Shown here in pieces: positions 10,203 through 20,172 of a stretch of 64,000 nt of DNA. The position numbers and the translations under genes were made by a program. This DNA comes from Cryptomeria japonica. Lineage: Eukaryota; Streptophyta; Pinopsida; Cupressales; Cupressaceae. The stretch lies in the NCBI RefSeq assembly GCF_030272615.1, contig NC_081413.1:444007038-444071037 (forward strand), given 5' to 3'. How positions within the stretch are numbered: position 1 is the stretch's first letter; each line of letters starts with the position of its first letter. The notes under the pieces were generated by a model, which made no database searches, was not told the DNA's origin, and was given only the letters and a program-made list of their open reading frames with translations.

Positions 10203-12011
10203 CTATGAGGAACTCCCTCCCTCGGAGCCGCCTCGCCTCGACGGAGTCTGAGCTATAGATGGACCCGCCCCTGGATCCTCCTGTCTCTCTGGTGGTGGTG
10301 GAGGCCCCATAACCCCACCGCTGGATGCCTGTCTCCTGCGACTCCCTCCCGTAGCCGTCGCTGTGCGCGACGATCTATGAAAGCTCCTAGCCTGCTGATC
10401 TGCTGGCACAGCTGCGTAGTATAGATCCCTCCAGTAGGCGATCTCCTCTCCGGCTCGCAAAACATATGCGTAGCCTGCCCCTGCATCCTCTGCTGCCCGC
10501 CTCCCTGCCCTCAGAGCTATCTCGGCCTCTGTATATCTCTGGATGGCCTGATCCCTCTCCCGCTCTGTATCTCGGACCCTGATCCTAAGGTGGTTCCTCT
10601 CTCGAACCAAATCCTCAATCTCATCTGCCTGGCCCTGGCAGATCTCCCGCAGCCTAAGCACCTCATCCTCCTCAGAGTCTCCACTCTCCGTCCCTGCCTG
10701 TGGCTCCTCCTCTACAGGTGCCTGTCCCTGTGCCTCTGCCTGCACCTGTCCCTGTGCCTGTATAGGTACCTGTGCCTGTACCTGTCTCTGTCCCTCTGGC
10801 TGCACCTGTCTCTGTCCCTCTCTGGGACCCTGTGCTGCTGGCACCTGTAGGGGCAGTCCACCCCGTCCTCTCACCACTGGAGCTGCTCTCTCCTGTCCTC
10901 CCTCCCTCCGAGGTGCTACCCGTCTCTCTCCCACCACTCCCCTCCGCCTCCGCCGACCCCTACCTCCATCCCCTCCTCCATCATCATCCTCTCCTCCACC
11001 CTCTCCATCCACTGGCTCTGCTGGATCTGTCAATCTAGGAAATGGATACTCTGCCCAGTACGCAGAGTACTCGGCGTCCATCCCTGCATCATCTACCTCT
11101 GGCCACATGTCCCATGGCATCGGCATCATCTCCACTAGCTGCATCACTGCCTGATCATATGATAGCAGTGGGCCAAACTGCACCTGATCTCTGACCGTAC
11201 GGGCATACATGCCCGAGCCTCGTGGCATCCTCTGAATCCTGCCATACTGCCTGCATACCCTGTCCACCAGCTGTCTCTCTAATATATAGAGCGTCCGCCC
11301 AATCAGGTACCTGCTCCGGAAGGTGTAGGGTAGCTCCAATGCATCGTCCTCCCACTCCTCGCACCCCAGGTACGGCCTCCAGATCACCATATCAATGTCA
11401 TCAATGACTCTCCTCCAGTGCTCCAATCTCCCAATCCGAGGCTGGGATGTAATCATGGCATATAGGTGCACAAAACTCTGTCCCTGTCCTCTGCCTCTGA
11501 AGTGAATCGGCCGTGTGATGGGAAGGTGCTCATAGGCCCACACCTGCAAGAGAGTCACACCGCAGCCCAAACCCACTGATCCATGGTATACAAACTGATG
11601 CAGCTCATAATACAAATGTGCTAGGACACATGGCCCCCATGCATACCTAGTGTGCTCTGCCATCAGTGTCTCCAAGGCCCCTCCCCAACCCACTGCCAAT
11701 CCTCGTGTGGCCCTGTCTGGACACAAGTATCCACTGATGACTCCCCCAACAACTGCCGGCAATGCTAATCCTGTGGCAGTCATGGTGTCCCAGGCTACAT
11801 GACCTGCTCGCATCTCCAACTCAGGATCCTGAAAAACCCGTCTCAAGGCCTCCCTGTCACCGTCACGGTCGTAGGGGATCAACTCTCCATCAATAGGAAC
11901 ATGTAGAATCCTATATACATCCTCTAAGGTCACTGTCATCTCACCCATCGGCAGGTGAAACGTGCATGTCTCTGAGTGCCATCTCTCGGCCAACGCAGTC
12001 AGCAACCCCAT
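10203..12011 (-). CDS. Antisense plant mobile domain (PMD) protein in E1
   Basis: This uninterrupted 602-codon ORF is antisense to gag-pol. Residues about 1-300 match the PMD family, also named aminotransferase-like plant mobile domain, with the landmarks LLTALAERWHSETCTFHLP and GEMTVTLEDVYRILHVP. Host relatives (MAIN/MAIL1 type) act in the nucleus in silencing and development; transposon-borne copies are known, but their job is not. After the domain come an acidic Gly/Arg stretch, a Gln/Val/Pro repeat region and a coiled coil (about residues 445-510). The ORF is far more GC-rich than gag-pol. The domain start is truncated: upstream codons continue in another frame, so the annotated ATG is probably not the original start. 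Confidence 0.85.
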   Translation of the reverse strand: MGLLTALAERWHSETCTFHLPMGEMTVTLEDVYRILHVPIDGELIPYDRDGDREALRRVFQDPELEMRAGHVAWDTMTATGLALPAVVGGVISGYLCPDRATRGLAVGWGGALETLMAEHTRYAWGPCVLAHLYYELHQFVYHGSVGLGCGVTLLQVWAYEHLPITRPIHFRGRGQGQSFVHLYAMITSQPRIGRLEHWRRVIDDIDMVIWRPYLGCEEWEDDALELPYTFRSRYLIGRTLYILERQLVDRVCRQYGRIQRMPRGSGMYARTVRDQVQFGPLLSYDQAVMQLVEMMPMPWDMWPEVDDAGMDAEYSAYWAEYPFPRLTDPAEPVDGEGGGEDDDGGGDGGRGRRRRRGVVGERRVAPRREGGQERAAPVVRGRGGLPLQVPAAQGPREGQRQVQPEGQRQVQAQVPIQAQGQVQAEAQGQAPVEEEPQAGTESGDSEEDEVLRLREICQGQADEIEDLVRERNHLRIRVRDTERERDQAIQRYTEAEIALRAGRRAAEDAGAGYAYVLRAGEEIAYWRDLYYAAVPADQQARSFHRSSRTATATGGSRRRQASSGGVMGPPPPPERQEDPGAGPSIAQTPSRRGGSEGGSSS

Positions 12012-12159
12012 TTTGCCCGAAACTCAGGCACATAGAGCATATGTGTGAGACCCATCTCCTCAATGGAAATCATGTCCTGGATAGACAACTCTGGTCGCAG
12101 TCTCTGAGTCGACGGGAATCTCTCCCGTGACTCCAGCATCGGCAAATACTCCTACAGTC
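12012..12159 (-). pseudogene. Upstream PMD coding remnant, one base out of frame
   Basis: On the minus strand, about 49 codons ending in the words YVPEFRAKWG match the usual PMD lead-in, but they reach the 10203-12011 frame only if one base is added in the run of Gs at 12006-12009. The 5' edge reads TGACTGTAG followed by GAG, which could be a splice acceptor, or TAG could be a stop. Either the gene lost one G, or the ORF now starts at the internal ATG. Confidence 0.55.
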
Positions 12160-12183
12160 ACACAATCAATCATGTCAGTTATT

Positions 12184-12512
12184 GTGGCATTCACTGTTTA
12201 TCACAAAATGCTACTCACTACCCAAATGCATATGGCTATCTATCCTAGTGACACTCACTGTTCATCACAAAGTGTTGTTATCTACCCTAAGTAGTGCTCC
12301 CTGTTCATCACAAAGTACTACGTGTGTGACATTCCCTGTTCATCACAAAGTGTCATTCACATTCGCACTCCCTGTTCATCACAAAGTGCTGCCTATCCTG
12401 GTGCTCCCTGTTCATCACAAAGTGCCTTGATCTATCCTAATCTTCCTAGAGGACCTGCTTGAGTGTATCCTCTCAGCAGCTTATCCAATCGACAATGTAT
12501 GTTCATCACAGA
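12184..12512 (-). repeat. CTGTTCATCACAAAGTG repeat array
   Basis: Six copies of CTGTTCATCACAAAGTG or a close variant lie at about 12195-12425, spaced 26-65 bp, plus a looser one near 12500. Several are preceded by CTCC or ATTC. The array lies just upstream of the PMD coding remnant, in its promoter or intron region as read on the minus strand. Confidence 0.75.
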
Positions 12513-12544
12513 ACTGCCGATTTGACCTAAAGGACTAAAACCAT

Positions 12545-12870
12545 GCATTTAAACACACAAACGCACTTTTTCAACACACACGCGCTTTTAACTCATAAAC
12601 GCGCTTATGGACTGCACAAACGCGCCTCTGCAACATAGACGCGCTTTCTGAACACAAACGTGCCTATGCCAGACACAAACGCGACCAGGGAACACAGACG
12701 TCCCTACATGACATAAACGCTATTAAAAATCATAGACGCTGCTGAATTTCACAAACGCATCCGCAATCAACACAAACGCGGTTTCAGGCACAGACGCGCC
12801 TGAACCCGACACAGACGCGCCTATTGGACACAGACGCGCCTGGTGCTGACACAGACGCGGTTGCGCGTTT
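12545..12870 (-). repeat. Short-repeat array ACACARACGCGC, inverse of the leader array
   Basis: About sixteen copies of a motif near ACACAGACGCGCC at roughly 19-20 bp spacing. In reverse complement this is GGCGCGTCTGTGT, the motif of 205-497. It therefore faces the PMD ORF the way the leader array faces gag-pol. Copies nearest 12790-12870 are the most uniform (ACACAGACGCGCC three times). Confidence 0.85.
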
Positions 12871-13240
12871 TTGCACTTTTAAACTATCCTATTCCTAGTG
12901 CATTTATTGCTCCTAAACATGCATTTATGACAAAACTCGAAATGCGTGAAAGTACGAGGAGGCTTTCGGGTACTTACCGGCTCTCCTGCATCGGCTGGTC
13001 GCTGGAATCGGCGGACACGATCAAATCTATGGACGAATGCCATCGCTGCTGACTGCTGCTGCTCTTTTCTCGCTCTGCACTGTGATCTTCTAAGGGTGTG
13101 GATGACAATGAGGATGTCTTTTGCCCGTGGTCTATCTTATAGCCTACCCTAGCCCTGCTCTTCATTTCCCGAGTCAGTATTCTTCATCCTATGACTTTGT
13201 CACATTATTCGCTCAACCCATTCTATTCCATCTTTCTTAT

Positions 13241-13294
13241 CGAGAGATTGTCTGCAATCTTTTCAGACATTTTCATCCAATCTCTCGAGGGGGC
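13241..13294 (+). promoter_or_regulatory. Stem-loop followed by CTCGAGGGGGCAT in E1
   Basis: CGAGAGATTG (13241-13250) pairs perfectly with CAATCTCTCG (13278-13287). The loop contains a second short stem TGTCTG/CAGACA. CTCGAGGGGGCAT follows immediately, about 80 bp before the polypurine tract. E2 has the same layout with a different stem sequence (35302-35345). A second plus-strand primer or an RNA signal are possible roles. Confidence 0.6.
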
Positions 13295-13367
13295 ATATTA
13301 TTCCCATACTGGGGCAACTCTGTATCAGTTCATCTTATCTTCTTTGAAACAACGCGACAAGCCGCAT

Positions 13368-13387
13368 TGTCTCAAAGAGGGGCAAAA
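13368..13387 (+). promoter_or_regulatory. E1 polypurine tract
   Basis: GTCTCAAAGAGGGGCAAAA directly precedes the LTR start TGTAGACAC. This is the expected plus-strand primer site of an LTR element. The same tract precedes the E2 LTR at 35210-35228 on the minus strand. Confidence 0.88.
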
Positions 13388-14164
13388 TGTAGACACTCAA
13401 AATTGTCATGTCTAATTAAATAAATATTTTATTTATTTAATTATCTAAGCCTAATTCTTCTATTAATTAAATAAATTTTTATTTATTTAATTAATTCATT
13501 TATCCTCTTCTAGCCTTATTTCTCATTTAAATAAATACATTTATTTAAATTATCCCTTTCCTAAATTAAATAAATATTTTACTTACTTAATTGTCCTATT
13601 TCTTCTATTAATTAAATAAATCTTTATTTATTTAATTAGTTCATTATCTTTTTCTACACATGACACATGTCATTCATCTCTTATTTCCTACACTACCTAC
13701 CTCTTTCATTATTTTGGTATTTCTTATACCTACCCTCTAATCCTAGCCGACCTCTCTTTTTACACCTCTCAATCTTAACCCTCCATTTCTTATTGTGTCT
13801 TCTATTTAAGGAGATGCTTTCTTCATTGACAAACCCTAATGACTAATGACTGATTTTGGAGGACTTGGCTACACTACAATTCTACTTGCAACCACATTCC
13901 GTTCTTTGTTGAGCTCTTGTGCACATAAAAATCTGAGAGCAAGCATATCAAAACAAGATCAATGGAGATAGGAAGAATGGAGATCAAAACCCTAGTGGAC
14001 ATGTGATGGTATAATCTTTGTGATTTTGAGTTATTTGCATTGTCTTAGGTTATCTTCATATGTTATGGTGGATCTTTGTTCATTGTTAGGCTAGGGTTTG
14101 GTGGTTGAATCCATTTTAGTCTTTCAATATTGTTGTTTATTGCTATCCATTTTCACCATGTACA
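13388..14164 (+). repeat. E1 3' LTR
   Basis: It starts TGTAGACAC after the polypurine tract and probably ends ...ATGTACA at 14164, where similarity to F2 (in inverse orientation) begins; length about 777 bp. The first 260 bp hold several alternating copies of an AT-rich palindromic unit around TTAATTAAATAAAT. A TATA-like TATTTAAGG lies near 13803. The right end was set by the F1 boundary, so it may be off by a few bases. The next five bases are CCAAC, the presumed target duplication, whose partner is outside the window. Confidence 0.8.
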
Positions 14165-14738
14165 CCAACATACTCTGCAACTTAACACTTCTTCCTTCAT
14201 ATCAAATCATCTCATATCATATCTCCTTTGCTCATACAAAATAATTTATTATGATGTCAATATATAGACATTTAGATTTCATGTCGGCCTTTAGAAATCA
14301 TATCACAAATTCCTAGGTGCAGTGTATCTGGTCAAACAATCATAACTCATCACAAAAATAGTGCCAAAATTTGTCGGTTAGGATAACTCATCATGACCAG
14401 TGATAACTCATCACATAATAAATGAATACCAGCTAGAACAACAATACCGGTTGGAGTTAAACTTAGAAATCATTTTCCCTTTGATGCTCCTTTGATAATC
14501 TCCATTGGATCTTTAGGTTGATGTCGAGTTATGTATATCCATATATAAATACACATTGGTTATCTCCATGTATATACTAGTTGTCACCATGTACCGGTTA
14601 GATATAAACTTCTAGTATACTGGTTGCAATATAAACAACTTTGAAGTCACACTGGTAGAAAATATGAACATATGTGTGTATGTGTTTCATCAATGACAAC
14701 ATATGAAGTTATTCATTACAATCATCATCAAGCCAACA
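14165..14738 (-). repeat. F1: partial copia-type LTR, minus orientation
   Basis: Read on the minus strand it starts TGTTGGCTTGATGATGATT at 14738 and matches the first part of F2 (44611 onward, plus strand). It is cut at 14164 by E1. The bases after 14738 (TTTAC) return to G LTR sequence, so F1 inserted in the left LTR of G. No purine tract or pol lies on its right side, consistent with a solo or 5' LTR. Confidence 0.75.
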
Positions 14739-17700
14739 TTTACAACCAAATTGACAAAATACCCCGTTTACACAACCTAAAACCCGTGATTAAATAAAAA
14801 GCATAAGATACATGCACATAAATGAGACTTAAATTCAAAGGTTTAAAATTAAAACACAGTAAATTTCTATCAAATCTACAAATGAACATGCACAATTACC
14901 AAGGCAAATATATGAAACTCTGAAATATCAAAGGAAATTTGCTATAAAACTGAAATACTAAAGTGTTGAGATACAATGATTTTTTGCAAAAATGTGTATG
15001 CAAAAAAGAAAGATCTAGAGGGAAAAATGGAGGAGAGATAATATATAGAACCCATGAATATCATCTCCTTAAAAAACCCTAAAAATAAAAAAATTAATGA
15101 GAAAAACCCTTGCGAGAATTTACCCAAAAAAGCATAAAAAACTCATGCGTAATCTCGCCAAAACTAACCTACAATGCTCAAAATAGGCCCCCAACTGATG
15201 TTGCATGAAAAAGACCCCCTATGCTAAAAACAGAATGGTCAATCCCCTACCAAAAATAGCTCTACAGAAAAAGCAAACCCCTCTGAAAAGTGCATGATAT
15301 CTGAGCCAAAAAATAACTCATGAACTGAAAAAAGAAACTCTCTCTCTAAATCTGCATGCACTAGTATAAATATAGTTCCAAAAAGAAAACTCTCTAGAAA
15401 TAGAAACCTCTCTGCCAAATATAGCTTAAGAAAAAGAAAATCCTTTCTCTTGTAAAAATCTGCATGCTATGCACTGCAAAAAATAACTGCTAAAAAGAAA
15501 TCCCCCTCTCTACATTATTGCTTGATTTCCTTTTTTCTTTATCATTTAAGTAATCTTATTTTAATATTTTAAATATAAAACAACTCATTGTATATTTAAA
15601 GTGCTAGACTAAATTACTTAATTTTCTATATTCAAATTTATAATTTAATATACATTTATTAAGATTTTAATGAAATGAATCCTATTAAATTAATATTAAA
15701 TTATAAATTACAACTAAATATTTTGAATATTTACTATAACTTAACATATACTAATTTAAGATTTTTGTTTTGACTTAAATCTTAAATTAATATATATTAA
15801 ATATAATATATAATGATAGAAAAGAAAATAAAGAATATGCCCTTATAATACAGGATTTACAAAGTGTATTAGGTTATAAGACATCTAAGTCTTGACCTTC
15901 GGGGTATTTAATGCATGCATTTGATTTTATTTCTTTAAAATAAAGAAAAGAAAACCCTAATTATAGGGCATGCGACAAAACACTTGAACCCTGTCATTTA
16001 GTCATTTTATCCTTATCTTCTTTAGGAAGCCTCCTTGTCTACCATCATGCACACACTCTAAAACTAGGGTTTTCACTGTTCTTGGAGCTCGAACTAGAGT
16101 GGTACTAAGGTTTTTCTTGCAGATATTTATGCAGTGTGCACTATTTTTCTTCATCTCTGTTTTATCTTCACTTTGGTAGAAAAGAAAAAGCAAAATCTAT
16201 AATTTATGTATATTTTTTTTGTATTTTCATAAGATATTTTGTTGCTTTGACCTTTTAAAATGGCTCTCTAAAAGCATTATGGTAGTTTGTGTTTTGATTG
16301 AAAACTTTTCATTGTAGCTTCATTTACTCTTTCTTTGACCAATGACTATAAATGACTACTTTTCTCTCATAACATTTATTTTCATGGGTTATTACTATTG
16401 TTGTTCAGTCTTAACTCAGATTGTTGTTCTTGGAACTATATACACTGTCTTCTCATGATGACTATGACTAATGATTTTGTCTCCCCTATTGCTTAAAACA
16501 TTTTACTTTCAAGAATTCATTGTATAGATGATGGATACTCTATTGAAATGATAACATGGCAATGAAATACACTGTTTTATTCATTTGGTTACTACAACCA
16601 TGACTGGGCCTTGTATTATATTACTTTGATTGGAGATACCTTTATATTCTAATTTTTGTGTCTCAGAGACACTTTGTGTTATCACTGTCACAAAAACATT
16701 GTATCTCTACATATGAACGAGCATCCATGATTTAATGATTCATTCATTGACTGGGTTGTACTTTATTTGTGATAGGGCCTGAGTGTGACTCGAATAAGCT
16801 TGTTCTTTAGATAAGATATCTTTGTCTTTTAAAATCACAGTCCAAATAAGGTTTGAAAAAAATCCCTTGTGATATGTTCATTTGCCTTTGCTCAATGGTT
16901 TGGGTATGACGGGTCTTTGCTTGATGTTCCTTGTGCTTGGAGTCTATGGTTTAAATAGACTACACTTTGTGTAGAAGACTATATAATTAATGTTATAGTT
17001 GCACTTTACCCTGCTCTCTGTATATACCTGAAACATTCCATGACTGCGTCAGGGTCTGACTTTGACTATCCTTATCAGTATTTTATTGTTTGTACCTAAC
17101 TATCACTCTTTATTTTTTCTTTCTCTTTGTAACTACCAAAGTTGATTGATCTTTCATCAGGGCACTGTCATTTTCATTGTGCTATTGGATGCAATCCATA
17201 CTACTGACTATGACATACTCTAAAATTAATCAGTTTAATTGAGTCTCTTCTGTATAGAAGCCTGCCAATTTGATCATTATGATGGAAGTGATCAGTATAT
17301 TCTAAGACCGACTATGATGTCTGTTATGAGGTCTCATTATGAACAATATACTGGATATGCTTGATCAAAGTTGACTATCTTTATTGAAAGTACTCACTGA
17401 TTTTGGAACATAGACTATAATGAATTTACTTACTATGATTGTATCTCTTTCAAATACCATCTATTAATACAATACATAATGAACTGTGTAAAAAATGTCT
17501 TTCCAACCATCTATAAGGTGTGCTAACAAGATTTATTCAAACTTGTAAACTTAGGTTATAACCCTATCAACTTGAGTACCCTTATTACTTTATTTAGAGT
17601 CTGCTTTGTTATGGCTTGTGGATGATAACAATCTCTTGCTTATGAAATTTAGCCCCTTGGTGAAAAAAACTATCTCTCTTCAACAGTAACTTATCATTTT

Positions 17701-19787
17701 AATATGAATGTTATGGTTGCTCATTCAATGAGTGTATCTGCACTTATTTCCTTTCATACTGTTGGTTTGTCTTCATTATATATTGCTTTGGTAGCATATC
17801 CTCTATGGTGACTGAATTGGACCTTTATGTTTCTTTATTAGCCCAGCATAGATACTTAGATCTTTCTTATCATTGTACTATCATATGACTCTTCATTTTA
17901 ATACATGACTATGTGGTTTTTGCCTGTGAGTATTTGATTGTTGCCCACTATTGATAATGACTGTCATTAATGCATATCGGTGTTGGTCTTCTTTAATGGC
18001 AGTACTTTTCTATTCTCTATATACTTATCCTGCTATGCCTCCAAACTTTGTAAGAAAAGTATCAACTGACTATCTGATCTCTGTAGTTTGTACTTGATAA
18101 CCTTTAACCTCTAGGTCCAGCAATGGTAGCTAGGAAAATTTGTCCTATAGCACTGTATTTTGACTTTGCTTGTATCTTCTTAGTGAATGTTTTGTGACTA
18201 TATTTGTAAATTGGTATTGTATAAGTATATCTTCTTTCTTTTTGGCTCGTGTGACCTGGGGCTAATGATTCTTTATTGATAACATTGTCTTCCACTGTCA
18301 TTCTATCTTTTCACCTCAGTCATTTGAACAAATTTTTACCTTTCTTTTATTGCCATAATTTTACAAGTTATTTTCATATATAGTGTCTTCATATGACTGG
18401 TAGAGACTGCTCCTTCATACACTATTCCTTGTATCATAGGTGACTCCATTCTAAGATATCTTTGATTCATATCACTGAAACAACAATCATTGGCTTCTTT
18501 ATGCATTAGATTTGAATGGTTACTTGTTCATTGTAGCAATGGCCATGACCAAAATTGTAATTCTATTTGCTCTTTGTTGTTAGAAAAATTGCAATCTGAT
18601 GTCTTACTGCCTTAGAGATGATATAATGATTTTGATAGGTCTTTCAGACTGTTGCATTATAATCCATCACTCTATTCTTTTGGCAACTATTATATCTTGA
18701 GTACTATCACTTTCTCACATCTGTGGCTATCTACTGTATATTGCACCTGTGGATTTTATTTGATGAGACCTTGTTCTTATGACTTTTAAAATCAAATACT
18801 ATTGTCCTTCAAGATGTATAGCTGCAATAAACATGGTAACTTTCATACTGAGACTTTTAAGTGTTCATTCTATCTTTCTTGAATTTGTTCTTGCAAGTCT
18901 TTTATGACTATTAGAATAGTCATCTTTCACTATTATCTATGCATTGAATTTTCTCATTGCTTTGTTGTCATTTAAACTCTCTACACTATTATCAAATAGC
19001 ATTCCTCACATTCAATGTTTAGGCCTAATTGACAATGATATAATGCTATTTTTAATATTAGTGGCGAGTCTATGCATTCAAGGCACTATCTCTATGGATG
19101 AAGTACTGAAAATATACTTTGAATGGGCTATATCACTCATCTTTTTTTTCTCATGTATGATGGTGTTGTGACTGTTCCATCACTTTTATAGAGACTGTCA
19201 TTTGGAGATGCCAGATCTTCTTTTGTTTATCAAAAACCATATCCCTTTTTATCATACCTTTATTTCTCTATAACTATGTTCTTCACAACTTGATACTTTT
19301 ATATATTTTGTATTCTCAGAAGTTTGTCATTGTTCTTTATTGTTCCCTAAAATAATGTTGTAGACTATTGTTGTGGCTTGGAACAGTTACTACCCTTTGG
19401 CTACCATGATTGTCCTCTTCTTGCACTGTCAAATACCTTCCTTTAGGTGATGATTGATACTTTCAACTTGTTATTTTGCTACTCCTTCAATCTAAAATCT
19501 CTTAGGACTGCTAATCAAGGGTTTACATTTGATATCTTCTTTGTATTTGACATGCTATTGCACTTTAGCATTGTGAGTTGTGAATGTTTCTATAATGCTT
19601 ACTATTCTATAATTGGTCTTGTCTTGGACAGTCACATATTCCATTTGGTGCTATTAGTCTTGAAAATACCATCATCCAAAGACTATATTTCAGATCACTA
19701 CTGTGAACAATATGGATCAAACTTTTGATTCTTACCAAGGCTAAGAATTCTATTGTATGGGAATGTCATGTTGTTCTAAAACATTTT
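14739..19787 (-). repeat. G left (3') LTR, piece 1
   Basis: It aligns by eye with 53510-59458 over its whole length except for the J insertion in the right copy. It is AT-rich (especially 15530-15830), with many TGACTAT and TGACTGT words from about 16340 on. Short frames here are LTR sequence, not genes. It ends with ATTTT (19783-19787), the target duplication of element I. Confidence 0.85.
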
Positions 19788-20154
19788 TGTTAGAGTATTC
19801 GGGTATTTACTTGATTAATTAAATAATATTTGTTTAATTATTTAAGTTCCCTTTATCTCTTTTACACTTAAGCTAACTTTAGGTGCATATAATTAATTAT
19901 TATGTGCAAATCTAGGTTTTCCCTTTTTAGGGTTTCTTGACCTATTAAAGGTTGAGTTCTTCCTTTTCATTGTATGGAGAAGGATTATTATTGACAATAC
20001 ATTTTGGAGATTATTGAGCTCTCATCTTTTGGAGCATATTTTTCCTGTGTTTGTTCCTTCTATGATTTGCTTCCTTGCTCCTCCTTGTAATAGGTTTTTC
20101 AGCTTGCAAAGATCATTTGGGCTCCTATGGTGCTGTATTTTCTCAACTCCTATA
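19788..20154 (+). repeat. Element I 5' LTR
   Basis: 367 bp, beginning TGTTAGAGTATTC and ending CTCCTATA directly before the primer site. The terminal CA expected at the right end is TA in both LTRs, so it was TA in the source copy. Confidence 0.88.
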
Positions 20155-20172
20155 TGGTATTAGAGCTTTAAA
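20155..20172 (+). promoter_or_regulatory. Element I primer binding site
   Basis: TGGTATTAGAGCTTTAAA follows the LTR with no gap. It differs at one base from the TGGTATCAGAGC site that copies the 3' end of plant initiator methionine tRNA. Confidence 0.85.

Larger units (their letters stand above)
1..14164 (+). mobile_element. Element E1: Tat-type Ty3/gypsy LTR retrotransposon, 5' end outside window
   Basis: Seen in order on the plus strand: a leader with a short-repeat array, one long gag-pol frame (987-8465), a hairpin block, an antisense PMD ORF (10203-12011), two repeat arrays, a purine tract and the 3' LTR (13388-14164). The polyprotein order is gag, protease, G-patch-like, RT, RNase H, a second RNase H, integrase. 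The second RNase H after the first is the mark of the Tat clade. The right end abuts a copia LTR (F1) that matches F2 in inverse orientation, so E1 inserted into F1. The 5' LTR, primer site and left target duplication lie beyond the window, so TSD and age cannot be read here. With only four in-frame stops in 2,493 codons it is among the youngest layers. Confidence 0.93.

Noticed and set aside
10590-11038. Plus-strand Leu/Pro/Cys-rich frames opposite the PMD ORF
   Set aside because: GC-rich low-complexity antisense shadows of the PMD tail; no domain.
10203-12011. A free-standing host PMD gene interrupted by E1
   Set aside because: The ORF lies inside E1 between gag-pol and the purine tract, with E1-type arrays on its upstream side, so it is cargo of the element.
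18944-19171. Hydrophobic 75-codon frame conserved at 58620-58889
   Set aside because: The two copies lie at matching places in the two G LTRs, so similarity comes from LTR duplication, not from coding constraint. The lengths differ and no start context or family match supports a gene.
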